NCBI GenBank assembly: GCA_029785625.1
Contig: JAFLZI010000004.1
Location: 1 to 30,899, forward strand
Length of the DNA stretch: 30,899 nucleotides
Direction: 5' to 3'
DNA from: Nitrososphaerota archaeon
Lineage (GTDB): Archaea; Thermoproteota; Nitrososphaeria; Nitrososphaerales; UBA183
The position numbers and the translations under genes were made by a program. The notes below the pieces were generated by a model. The model had not been told where the DNA came from and searched no databases. It worked only from the letters and a program-made list of their open reading frames with translations. Shown here piece by piece: positions 23,393 through 30,012 of this stretch (within the stretch, counting starts at the first letter, position 1; each line of letters starts with the position of its first letter).

Positions 23393-23402
23393 GAGATAAA
23401 AG
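23393..23402 (-). promoter_or_regulatory. TATA-like box for cysS
   Basis: CTTTTATCTC on the minus strand is centred 30 bases before TTG 23368. Confidence 0.5.
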
Positions 23403-23504
23403 GTGGAGGCCGTCCGAGTGGAAGCCTCCGCCGCTACGTGGGACGCGAGGGGAGGCCGGGGGCCATCGCGCAGACTTTGCCTGCAGAGCGTGCGCCGCGG
23501 CCGG

Positions 23505-23516
23505 TAAAATAAAAGG
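23505..23516 (-). terminator. T-rich terminator after DUF5679 gene
   Basis: Reading the minus strand, CCTTTTATTTTA lies about 16-27 bases after the stop of the DUF5679 gene. Confidence 0.5.
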
Positions 23517-23531
23517 AACGGGAGACTAGAA

Positions 23532-23681
23532 CTACTTCAGCTTGCCAATCCTGAAGATGGCCTTGCCGCACGAGGCACAGGTGCCCTTGATGGCGGGACG
23601 ACCGTTCTTCAGTTTGATTTGCTTGGGATTCTTGATCTCCCGATTTTTCTTCTTTTCGTAGACGCAGTATCCTGTTACCAC
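23532..23681 (-). CDS. DUF5679-like mini zinc-ribbon protein
   Basis: A 49-residue basic protein: MVTGYCVYEKKKNREIKNPK, then a middle with KNGRPAIKGTC and ASCGKAIFRIGK. It matches the short DUF5679 zinc-ribbon proteins common in Nitrososphaerota, whose function is unknown. The C-terminal CxxC pair (C35, C38) is intact. In the N-terminal pair only C6 remains; the family normally has a second Cys at position 9, where this protein has Glu (CVYE). It may not bind zinc in the normal way. The start GTG 23681 is chosen from a strong TATA box about 39 bases upstream, giving a leader of about 12 bases; an in-frame TTG at 23702 lies before the expected transcription start. Confidence 0.82.
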   Translation of the reverse strand: MVTGYCVYEKKKNREIKNPKQIKLKNGRPAIKGTCASCGKAIFRIGKLK

Positions 23682-23715
23682 TGCGATTGCCTCGGCAACC
23701 AATCAGAGCAGTTTG

Positions 23716-23725
23716 CTATATAAAC
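23716..23725. promoter_or_regulatory. Strong, nearly symmetric TATA box
   Basis: The sequence ctatataaac reads as a good TATA box on both strands. On the minus strand it serves the DUF5679 gene. On the plus strand it would start transcription near 23747, at the edge of the structured region. Confidence 0.6.
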
Positions 23726-23746
23726 CTGAGCCAACGGGGCTCAAAT

Positions 23747-24010
23747 TGAGGTTTTTTCAGTTCTGGGGCGGTTTTGGCGGCGATTTGGGATTCCAACGCC
23801 TAGGTACCGAAGCGGAAGCGTTCCAGATTATTCAGGAATCAGGGCCTATGGGAGCGTCTTACCGTCTCGCATTTCTGATTTCGGCAATCGCGGCGCGGCT
23901 CATAGGAAGGAGCCGCCGGGCTCGCCCTTGGGGCCGAGCCGATTTTGAACCAAGGGACGAGATTCTCGCCTCGCGGCTCCGGCAGGGGCAGATTCCAAAC
24001 GCTGCGATTC
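23747..24010 (+). ncRNA. Candidate structured non-coding RNA
   Basis: This stretch of about 260 bases has no credible protein gene and is less GC-rich than its surroundings. It holds nested complementary segments. GATTCC 23789-23794 pairs with GGAATC 23835-23840, enclosing AACGC 23795-23799 with GCGTT 23818-23822. A second stem is CGGCTC 23896-23901 with GAGCCG 23910-23915. A third is GGCTCG 23919-23924 with CGAGCC 23935-23940, followed by gatttt. CCCTTGG 23925-23931, in the loop of that last stem, can pair with CCAAGGG 23950-23956, an H-type pseudoknot or an alternative fold. I do not recognise the conserved cores of RNase P or SRP RNA. A plus-strand TATA box lies at 23716. GC-rich stems can arise by chance, so this is tentative. 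Confidence 0.35.
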
Positions 24011-24017
24011 GATTTTA
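24011..24017 (+). promoter_or_regulatory. TATA-like box for MFS gene
   Basis: The box gatttta lies 20-26 bases before GTG 24037 and 29-35 before an in-frame TTG at 24046. Confidence 0.4.
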
Positions 24018-24036
24018 GGAGCGTCAGAAAAGGGGC

Positions 24037-25227
24037 GTGCCGCAGTTGTCCAGTACGATGCAGAGTCCGCGGGCGTTCGGGTCGCTGGTCATCGCGAGGA
24101 TTGTCTATGCGATCAACTGGGTCAACGTCGGCGCGATATTCTATCTGATGGGCCCGGACCTGCACGCCGGGGTCCCGGGGCTCGGGCTCGTCACAGCCAC
24201 GTTCTACCTCGGGCTCGGACTGCTGCAGGTCCCGGGGGGGATCCTCGCCGCGAAGTGGGGACCAAAGAGGGTGGTCGTCCTGGGGATATTCCTCTCTTCG
24301 GCTTCGGCGCTCGCGACGTCCTTCGCGTCCAGCGTCGTCGAGGTCGCCGTCCTCAGGTTCATCGTGGGTTGTGGGATGGCTTTCGTCTTCGCGCCTGCGA
24401 CGATAATCATAGCGCGCCTCCTCCGCGGGGGGAAGTCCGGGATGGGGGTCGGCGTGATGAACTCGACCTTCGACCTGGGAGGGATCGTCGGGATCTTCGG
24501 GTGGGTGGTGCTGGCGTCCGTGACAGGGTGGAGACCGAGCCTCATGATGTCCGGGGTCCTGGGCCTGGCGACCGGGGCCATGGTGATCCTCTTCGTCCCT
24601 GCCGCCGGAGCGGCGAAGACGCCCAGGGTCGACAGAAAGGCCCTCGCCGCCGTGATGTGGGACAGGCAGCTCGTCCTCCTGGGGCTCGGGACGATCGGCT
24701 TCGGGATAGCGGCCACGGTCATCGCCGGGTTCATGACGCTCTACGGGGTCAAGTCGCTGGGGGCCTCCGGCGCCCTGGCCAGCGGCGCGACGTCCTTCGT
24801 GTACGTCGTCCCGATATTCGCTTCGCTCTGGGGAGGGCGCGCCTTCGACATCCTCACAAGGCACAGGATGGTGATGGTCGCGTCTCTGGTCGGGAGTGCG
24901 GCCGCCCTCGCGCTGGGGGCCTACCCCTCCCTGCTTGCGGCGGCGGCCTGCTCCGCCCTGGCCGGCCTGGTCTCCGGGGTCGGGTACACCTTCGCATTCG
25001 CGGGGGCGAGAGAGCTCAACAGGGCGGGGAAGGAGTACGAGAGCCTGGCGATCGCCTGGGTCAACAGCCTCTCGCTTACCGGGTCGTTCTTGCCGCCGAT
25101 CTTCTTCTCCTACGTGGTCGACGCCTACGGGTACCAGGCCGGGTGGATCTGGTCCGGCGTCCTCACCCTGGCCTTCGTGGCGCCCGTCCTGCTCATGGTG
25201 GAGAGCTGGCGGGCTAGAGCGGCGTAG
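24037..25227 (+). CDS. Major facilitator superfamily transporter
   Basis: A 396-residue membrane protein with about 12 hydrophobic helices in two halves. The MFS loop 2-3 signature is recognisable as GGILAAKWGPKRVVVLGIFL. The helix 4-5 region reads RFIVGCGMAFVFAPATIIIA, and after the central loop (AAKTPRVDRKAL) the second half has a matching GGRAFDILTRHRMVMVAS. The substrate cannot be predicted. Start GTG 24037 is the longest form; TTG 24046 and ATG 24058 are also in frame before the first helix. It stands alone, and its 3' end overlaps the diiron protein gene on the opposite strand by 14 bases. Confidence 0.88.
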   Translation: MPQLSSTMQSPRAFGSLVIARIVYAINWVNVGAIFYLMGPDLHAGVPGLGLVTATFYLGLGLLQVPGGILAAKWGPKRVVVLGIFLSSASALATSFASSVVEVAVLRFIVGCGMAFVFAPATIIIARLLRGGKSGMGVGVMNSTFDLGGIVGIFGWVVLASVTGWRPSLMMSGVLGLATGAMVILFVPAAGAAKTPRVDRKALAAVMWDRQLVLLGLGTIGFGIAATVIAGFMTLYGVKSLGASGALASGATSFVYVVPIFASLWGGRAFDILTRHRMVMVASLVGSAAALALGAYPSLLAAAACSALAGLVSGVGYTFAFAGARELNRAGKEYESLAIAWVNSLSLTGSFLPPIFFSYVVDAYGYQAGWIWSGVLTLAFVAPVLLMVESWRARAA

Positions 25228-26197
25228 CGATTATCTCGTCGCCCTTCTGCACGTTGACTTCGAGCCCGGCGAGGCCTATCTCTTTGATCTCGGGGACCGG
25301 TATCCCCAGCTCCTCTATCTTCGACCTGTGACGGGATATGGCCTTCATCCAGGCTTCGGAGCGGTCCTCCGCCTTGGGGACCCCCAGCCCGGACTTGGCG
25401 GCCAGCTCCTCGAGCTTCTGGTCGTACTCGAAGAAGTCCTCCGGGAGCTTCCAGAAGTCGCTCATCGGCCTGAAGAGGAGCGGAGAGAGATAGATGAAGC
25501 CGTGCTTGAGCTGCCTCGATATCATGGCCTTGTCTTCCTTGCTCATCCTCTCTGCGAGGCGTTCCAGCATCGCCAGGGTCCCGGTGAGGTGCCTGGACTC
25601 GTCCCTGGTTATGTTCTTGAAAGCGGCCGCGTAGACCTTGTTGGTGGACCTCTCCCCCACCTCCTTGAAGATCAGCTGGGCGCCTATCTCGGCGAAGAAG
25701 AAGCTGGAGAATATCAGCTCCAGCGGATACTTCCCCCACGCCTGGTTGAAGGCGCTCCAGTAGCGCGCCCCGTTCTCGTATAGGGCCATGATGTTCCGGT
25801 GCGCCTTCTCCTCGAGCGTGGACTTGGGCTTGAACTTGTAGGGGAAGTTGGGACAGACCCGCGCGCAGGCCCTGCGGCAGACCTCGTCATGCCTGCACTC
25901 ATCGAAGGCGACGGCCGACAGGAACTTCTTGGTCGGGTCCTCGAACTGGTGGGTCGCGGCCTGGACGGCGGCGGCGCCGAAGGCGCCTATCCCCGACTTC
26001 TCGAAGAGCGCGAGCTTGGACAGCCAGTATGCCTGGGCCACCCCCTCATCGGAGGAGTAGTTCTTCGCGTCGCACTCGTCCCAGGGGAGGTCGGCCGGGC
26101 CCCAGTTCTGCGGGAACCAGAGGTCGTAGGTCCTCAGGAGGGTCTCTGAGACCACGTCCCAGTTCCCCGGGAAGACGTTCCCTTCGTCTTTGCCCAT
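25214..26197 (-). CDS. R2-like ferritin-superfamily diiron protein
   Basis: A 327-residue all-helical protein with a complete set of carboxylate and histidine ligands for a two-metal site in the ribonucleotide reductase R2/oxidase style: E66 (ALFEKSG), E100 and H103 (FDECRHDE), E170 (FFFAEIGAQ), E200 and H203 (RDESRHL). The spacing resembles R2 and R2-like ligand-binding oxidases. No large ribonucleotide reductase subunit is nearby and I do not see the usual radical-transfer C-terminal tail, so an oxidase or oxygenase role is as likely as nucleotide reduction. ATG 26197 follows a TATA-like box by about 26 bases. Several Cys residues (VCRRACARVCP) follow the first ExxH. It overlaps the convergent MFS gene by 14 bases. 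Confidence 0.78.
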   Translation of the reverse strand: MGKDEGNVFPGNWDVVSETLLRTYDLWFPQNWGPADLPWDECDAKNYSSDEGVAQAYWLSKLALFEKSGIGAFGAAAVQAATHQFEDPTKKFLSAVAFDECRHDEVCRRACARVCPNFPYKFKPKSTLEEKAHRNIMALYENGARYWSAFNQAWGKYPLELIFSSFFFAEIGAQLIFKEVGERSTNKVYAAAFKNITRDESRHLTGTLAMLERLAERMSKEDKAMISRQLKHGFIYLSPLLFRPMSDFWKLPEDFFEYDQKLEELAAKSGLGVPKAEDRSEAWMKAISRHRSKIEELGIPVPEIKEIGLAGLEVNVQKGDEIIATPL

Positions 26198-26218
26198 GGC
26201 GCCATGTAGCCGGGCCGC

Positions 26219-26228
26219 GCTATTTACT
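26219..26228 (-). promoter_or_regulatory. TATA-like box for the diiron protein
   Basis: AGTAAATAGC on the minus strand is centred 26 bases before ATG 26197. Confidence 0.5.
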
Positions 26229-26271
26229 CTTGCCCCGACGGACGGCTCCCCGGGCCGCGCCTGTGTAACGC

Positions 26272-26279
26272 ATAATTAT
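26272..26279 (+). promoter_or_regulatory. TATA box for tRNA-Cys
   Basis: The box ataattat is centred about 27 bases before the tRNA 5' end at 26303. Confidence 0.6.
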
Positions 26280-26302
26280 CGTCCGCGAGGAGGCGCCCTC
26301 GC

Positions 26303-26411
26303 GGTGGGGTGGCGGAGCGGTTACGCGTGCGCCTGCAGTCGCTGAACCGTCAGTGAGCGCATTCACATGGGTCCGAAAGTGGGAACGCCACCGGTGATCC
26401 CATCCCCACCT
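26303..26411 (+). tRNA. tRNA-Cys(GCA) with two introns, one in the T-loop
   Basis: The acceptor GGTGGGG (26303-26309) pairs with CCCCACC (26404-26410), followed by U73, the universal tRNA-Cys discriminator. The D arm is GCG/CGC with A14 and GG in the loop. Anticodon stem UGCGC pairs with GCGCA (26357-26361), and anticodon GCA is at 26335-26337. Seventeen extra bases (26339-26355, with hairpin CTGA/TCAG) sit at the canonical 37/38 intron site. The variable loop is TTCAC. T stem ATGGG (26367-26371) pairs with CCCAT (26399-26403), but the loop TCCGA...AT is interrupted by about 20 bases (26377-26396) containing hairpin GTGG/CCAC. Removing both gives a 72-base tRNA. The T-loop intron boundary is uncertain by 1-2 bases. 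T-loop position 55 is C. Confidence 0.87.
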
Positions 26412-26685
26412 GTTTCTCTCCGTGGAGCGCCGGCCGGCCGCAGGAGGCGTCCACCGGGGTCGCTGTCATGGCCCCGCGTCCGTCTGTCAAGGTCGGCTGC
26501 CTGCTCAGCAGAAGGGGCCTTCGCGCACCAGGACGGCGGCGGCTAGCTTCAACGCAGACGTACTGCCGCAGGACGCTTGACGGCCCACGCTTGGTAGCAT
26601 GGCTTCTGAGCGGCATAGAGAACAGCGACTGCTGGCGCCCTTCCGCGGCATCTCAGCCCGGCGAGGGGAGTGCTCCCTGCGGCCC
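26412..26685. other. Spacer between tRNA-Cys and hppA
   Basis: It begins with a T-rich stretch (gtttctctc), a possible terminator for the tRNA. The rest is GC-rich with only short overlapping frames and no recognisable gene or RNA. Confidence 0.5.
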
Positions 26686-28854
26686 CTAGACGAAGATCGC
26701 GAAGAGGACTATCGCAGAGATGAACACTATGGAGATGGTGTTCAGCACCTTGATCAGCGAGTTGATGGCCGGGCCGGCGGTGTCCTTGAACGGGTCGCCG
26801 ACCGTGTCCCCCATCACGGCCGCCGCGTGGGCCGGCGTCTTCTTCCCGCCGAAGTTGCCGAGCTCGATGTACTTCTTCGCGTTGTCCCAGGCCGCGCCGC
26901 CGTTGGTCATCATGAAGGCCAGGAACACCCCGGACGCGACGCTGCCGATGAGGAGGCCTCCGAGGGCCAGGGGCCCGAGTATGAACCCTACCACCAGCGG
27001 CGTGGCCACTGCGAGCAGGGCGGGCTTTGCGAGCTCCCTGATGGCCGCCGTGGTGCTGATTCCAACGCACTTGGCGTAATCTGGCTTCGCCGTCCCCTCC
27101 ATGATCCCGGGGATCTCTTTGAACTGGCGCCTGACCTCGTTCACCATCTTGATGGCCGCGCGGCCGACCGCCTGGATGAGGAAGCTGGAGAAGTAGAACG
27201 GCAGGAGCGCCCCTATGAAGATGCCTATCACCACCCTCGGGTCGCTCAGGGCGAAGGTGAGGCTAGCCCCCTGGGCGAGACCGTACTTCGCGAAGAGGTT
27301 GTGCTGGGCGATGAGCTTGTTCGCCTCGTCCTGGAACGCGAAGAAGAGCGCCACGGCCGCCAGTGCCGCGGACATCACGGCGAACGCCTTCGTCGTGGCC
27401 TTGGTGGTGTTCCCGACGGCGTCGAGCTCGTCGGTGACCTCCCTGACCCCCGCCTCAAGGCCTGCCATCTCGACGATGCCGTTGGCGTTGTCTGTGATGG
27501 GCCCGAAGGAGTCGATCGACATTATCACGCCGGTGAGAGAAAGCTCCGCCATGGCTGCGACCGCCGTGCTGTAGACCCCGACCAGGATCCTCGACGACTC
27601 GGCTACGCTCGCGGGGGTTGCGTAGTAGCCTATGAAGTAGGACACCAGTATCGCGAGCACCAGGACCATCGCCGACGGGGCCGTGCTCTGGAGCCCGGTC
27701 GAGAACCCGGCGAGGAAGTTCGTCGCTGCGCCGGTCTGGCTGGCCTCGGCCACGAACTTCACGGGTCTGTAGTTGTAGGAGGTGAAGTAGTCGGCGACCC
27801 TTTCGATGGCCACCACGACGACTATGCCGACGATCGCGCTGGCCAGGAGCGACCACCCCAGGACGCTACCCTTGAAGACGTACTCGCTGGCGACCGCGTC
27901 TATCGCCACGGCGATGACCCCGGAGATGAGCAGCGAGGTGTTCAGGGCGCCCATGGGGTTCTTCGAGATGCTCTTCCTGATGTAGAAGCCGCCGAGTATC
28001 GACCCGACGATCCCCGACGCGCCGAGGAGGAGCGGGAACGCGAAGAGCTGGTTGGCGGTCATGAGCGAAGCCAGCGACCCGAACGCGGAGCTCCCCGACG
28101 TGATGAGGGCCGCGAGTATCAGGACCGCGACGGAGATGACCACGAAGGACTCGTAGATGTCTGCGCCCATCCCGGCGCAGTCGCCGACGTTGTCCCCCAC
28201 GTTGTCTGCGATGACGGCGGGGTTGCGCGGGTCGTCCTCGGGGATCCCGGCCTCAGTCTTCCCCACCAGGTCGGCCCCGACGTCTGCCGCCTTGGTGTAG
28301 ATCCCTCCGGAGACCCTCATGAACATCGCGATCAGAGAGGCGCCGAAGCCGAGCCCGGCGAGGATCGCCGGGGTGGCCACTATGGCGCTCTGGAACACTA
28401 TGTAGAAGAGCGAGACGCCGAGCAGCCCGAAGCCCACCACGGCCATGCCCATGACCCCGCCCCCTCGGAATGCGACGGTCAGCGCGCTGCCGAGGCCTTT
28501 CCGCGCAGCCTCCGCGGTCCGCGAGCTGGTCCTGACCGTCATGGCCATGCCGACGTAGCCTGCCAGGGCCGAGAGGAACGCCCCCACCAGGAACCCGGCA
28601 GCTGTCGCCCCGTTGGTCTTCAGGGGGAGGTCGATGAACACGTAGATCAGCACCGCGATCACCGCTGCGATGGGCGTGATCACCCTGTACTCCCTGTTGA
28701 GGAACTCGTCGGCGCCCTGCCTGACAGCGGTGGCTATCTCGACCATCCTGGCGTTCCCGGGGTCATGCCTCCTGACCGAGTAGACGAGGTACAGCGCATA
28801 GATCAGTGCGACCGCGGAGCCGCCGACCGCGAGGTAGCCGTAGTCGAAAGCCAA
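26686..28854 (-). CDS. hppA: Membrane-bound pyrophosphatase, proton-pumping, K+-independent type
   Basis: A 722-residue integral membrane pyrophosphatase with about 16 helices. It couples hydrolysis of pyrophosphate to ion pumping. The substrate-binding signatures are intact: DVGADLVGKTEAGIPEDDPR, then NPAVIADNVGDNVGDCAGMG, and near the C-terminus NGGAAWDNAKKYIE and GDTVGDPFKDTAGPAINSLI. The segment GNTTKATTK carries Lys at the position that separates K+-independent (Lys) from K+-dependent (Ala) enzymes, so K+-independent proton pumping is predicted. TTG 28854 follows a TATA box (tttaaaag) by about 29 bases. The enzyme would recover energy from pyrophosphate made by aminoacyl-tRNA synthesis and polymerases. 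Confidence 0.97.
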   Translation of the reverse strand: MAFDYGYLAVGGSAVALIYALYLVYSVRRHDPGNARMVEIATAVRQGADEFLNREYRVITPIAAVIAVLIYVFIDLPLKTNGATAAGFLVGAFLSALAGYVGMAMTVRTSSRTAEAARKGLGSALTVAFRGGGVMGMAVVGFGLLGVSLFYIVFQSAIVATPAILAGLGFGASLIAMFMRVSGGIYTKAADVGADLVGKTEAGIPEDDPRNPAVIADNVGDNVGDCAGMGADIYESFVVISVAVLILAALITSGSSAFGSLASLMTANQLFAFPLLLGASGIVGSILGGFYIRKSISKNPMGALNTSLLISGVIAVAIDAVASEYVFKGSVLGWSLLASAIVGIVVVVAIERVADYFTSYNYRPVKFVAEASQTGAATNFLAGFSTGLQSTAPSAMVLVLAILVSYFIGYYATPASVAESSRILVGVYSTAVAAMAELSLTGVIMSIDSFGPITDNANGIVEMAGLEAGVREVTDELDAVGNTTKATTKAFAVMSAALAAVALFFAFQDEANKLIAQHNLFAKYGLAQGASLTFALSDPRVVIGIFIGALLPFYFSSFLIQAVGRAAIKMVNEVRRQFKEIPGIMEGTAKPDYAKCVGISTTAAIRELAKPALLAVATPLVVGFILGPLALGGLLIGSVASGVFLAFMMTNGGAAWDNAKKYIELGNFGGKKTPAHAAAVMGDTVGDPFKDTAGPAINSLIKVLNTISIVFISAIVLFAIFV

Positions 28855-28879
28855 TCGAACGGTGCGCCTTTGAAGTTCC

Positions 28880-28888
28880 CTTTAAAAG
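28880..28888 (-). promoter_or_regulatory. TATA box for hppA
   Basis: CTTTTAAAG on the minus strand is centred 30 bases before TTG 28854. The preceding T-run may also end the upstream deoxyhypusine synthase transcript. Confidence 0.6.
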
Positions 28889-28899
28889 AATTGAGGGCG

Positions 28900-29850
28900 C
28901 TACCGTCTTCCGCGCTTCGTCATGGCGTAGGAGGCTATGAAAGGGAGGACCGTCGTCACCTCGGCGTCGATGCTGGCCTGCCTCGCGCTGACCTTCACCT
29001 TCCCCCAGGACACCGCCTCCCTGATGCGGGCTCCGCTGAGGGACCCGTCCGTCTCCTGGGCCGTGGAGACGTAGCACGCCCAGTCAAGGCCGCCCCTGAA
29101 CTGGGCCCACCAGATCGTGTGGTGCTTTGAGATCCCCCCTCCCAGGACGAGGGCCCCGGTCTCCTTCGCGTCCGAGAACATGTCAGAGAGGCGGCGCTCG
29201 TCCCCGAGGAGGTCCAGCTGGAAGTCCCTGTGGCTCTCTGCGAACAGCCATGCCTGGCTCCCCACCGCCCCGTCGGTGATCCCAGGGACGAAGACAGGCA
29301 CCCCCTTCTTCTGCGCCCAGTAGAGCAGCGACCGCTCGGAAGCGAGGTCTTTGCCTATCTCTGCGGCGAGCTCCTCGGTGGTGACAGACCGCTTCCTGTC
29401 GTAGACGCGGCCGAGGAGGGGCTGCATCCGCCTCTCGATCAGCGGGCCGTAGTCCTCCAGCGGGACCAGGACGTTCCCCAGCCGGTGATAGCCGGCCTTC
29501 TTCAAACGTGCGTCGTCCATGTCGAAGCTCCCGACGTAGTAGTCCCCGAGGGTCCGGGCTATGTCGTGGTCCAGGGTGCCGCAGGTCGTGATTATCGCGT
29601 CCACCAGCCCCGCCTTCACCAGGTCGATCAGGACCCCCCTGAGGCCCGTGGCTACGATAGCGGCAGGGAAGGAGAGGAACTTGGTGCACCCCTCCCTGGA
29701 GCACATGGCCTTGAATGTAGAAGCGACGTCGAAGAGGCTCCGCCCCATGAAGCCTCCTCCCTGGCCCATCCCATCCAGCAGAGAGGCCAGGTCGGGGGAG
29801 GCGGAGACGTGATAGTCCCGGACCTTCTCCAGCCCTTGGATCCTGGTCAT
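28900..29850 (-). CDS. dys: Deoxyhypusine synthase
   Basis: A 316-residue NAD-dependent enzyme that transfers an aminobutyl group from spermidine to a lysine of translation factor aIF5A. The catalytic lysine is K242 in LGGGISKHHTIWWAQF. The NAD-binding region has DAIITTCGTLDHDIARTLGD, and the spermidine-site region FVPGITDGAVGSQ is present. The length fits archaeal enzymes. A 54-residue upstream extension to 30012 is very basic and low-complexity and is rejected. ATG 29850 follows a TATA box (gattttaac) by about 27 bases. It lies 45 bases upstream of hppA on the same strand and is divergent from the TFB gene. Confidence 0.95.
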   Translation of the reverse strand: MTRIQGLEKVRDYHVSASPDLASLLDGMGQGGGFMGRSLFDVASTFKAMCSREGCTKFLSFPAAIVATGLRGVLIDLVKAGLVDAIITTCGTLDHDIARTLGDYYVGSFDMDDARLKKAGYHRLGNVLVPLEDYGPLIERRMQPLLGRVYDRKRSVTTEELAAEIGKDLASERSLLYWAQKKGVPVFVPGITDGAVGSQAWLFAESHRDFQLDLLGDERRLSDMFSDAKETGALVLGGGISKHHTIWWAQFRGGLDWACYVSTAQETDGSLSGARIREAVSWGKVKVSARQASIDAEVTTVLPFIASYAMTKRGRR

Positions 29851-29872
29851 CGGTGGTTCCGCCGGGGCTTGC

Positions 29873-29881
29873 GATTTTAAC
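29873..29881 (-). promoter_or_regulatory. TATA box for dys
   Basis: GTTAAAATC on the minus strand is centred about 27 bases before ATG 29850 and decides that start. Confidence 0.6.
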
Positions 29882-30012
29882 CGTTCTGTGGCCAGTTTCG
29901 GAGCGCGAGTCCCTCTCCGCGCGGCCCCGCTCCGCCCCGACGTCCTCGGGCGCCCTCCCAACTGACTTCGGCGCCCCTTCGGCGAGATGCCGCCAGTCCT
30001 CCGGTGGAACAC

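Noticed and set aside
23713..24018. A 101-codon frame on the plus strand in the intergenic region
   Set aside because: Its ATG would be next to a non-coding leader, the start region (LYKPE) lies inside the TATA box, and the product shows no family features.
26350..26616. Minus-strand 88-codon frame overlapping tRNA-Cys
   Set aside because: It runs across the tRNA and has no recognisable domain.
26599..29130. An 843-codon open frame opposite hppA, and other long antisense frames over ileS, aspS, sucC and the glycosidase gene
   Set aside because: They are by-products of high GC content. Their products are low-complexity, rich in Arg, Gly, Asp and His, with no domain, while the opposite strand carries a well-conserved gene.
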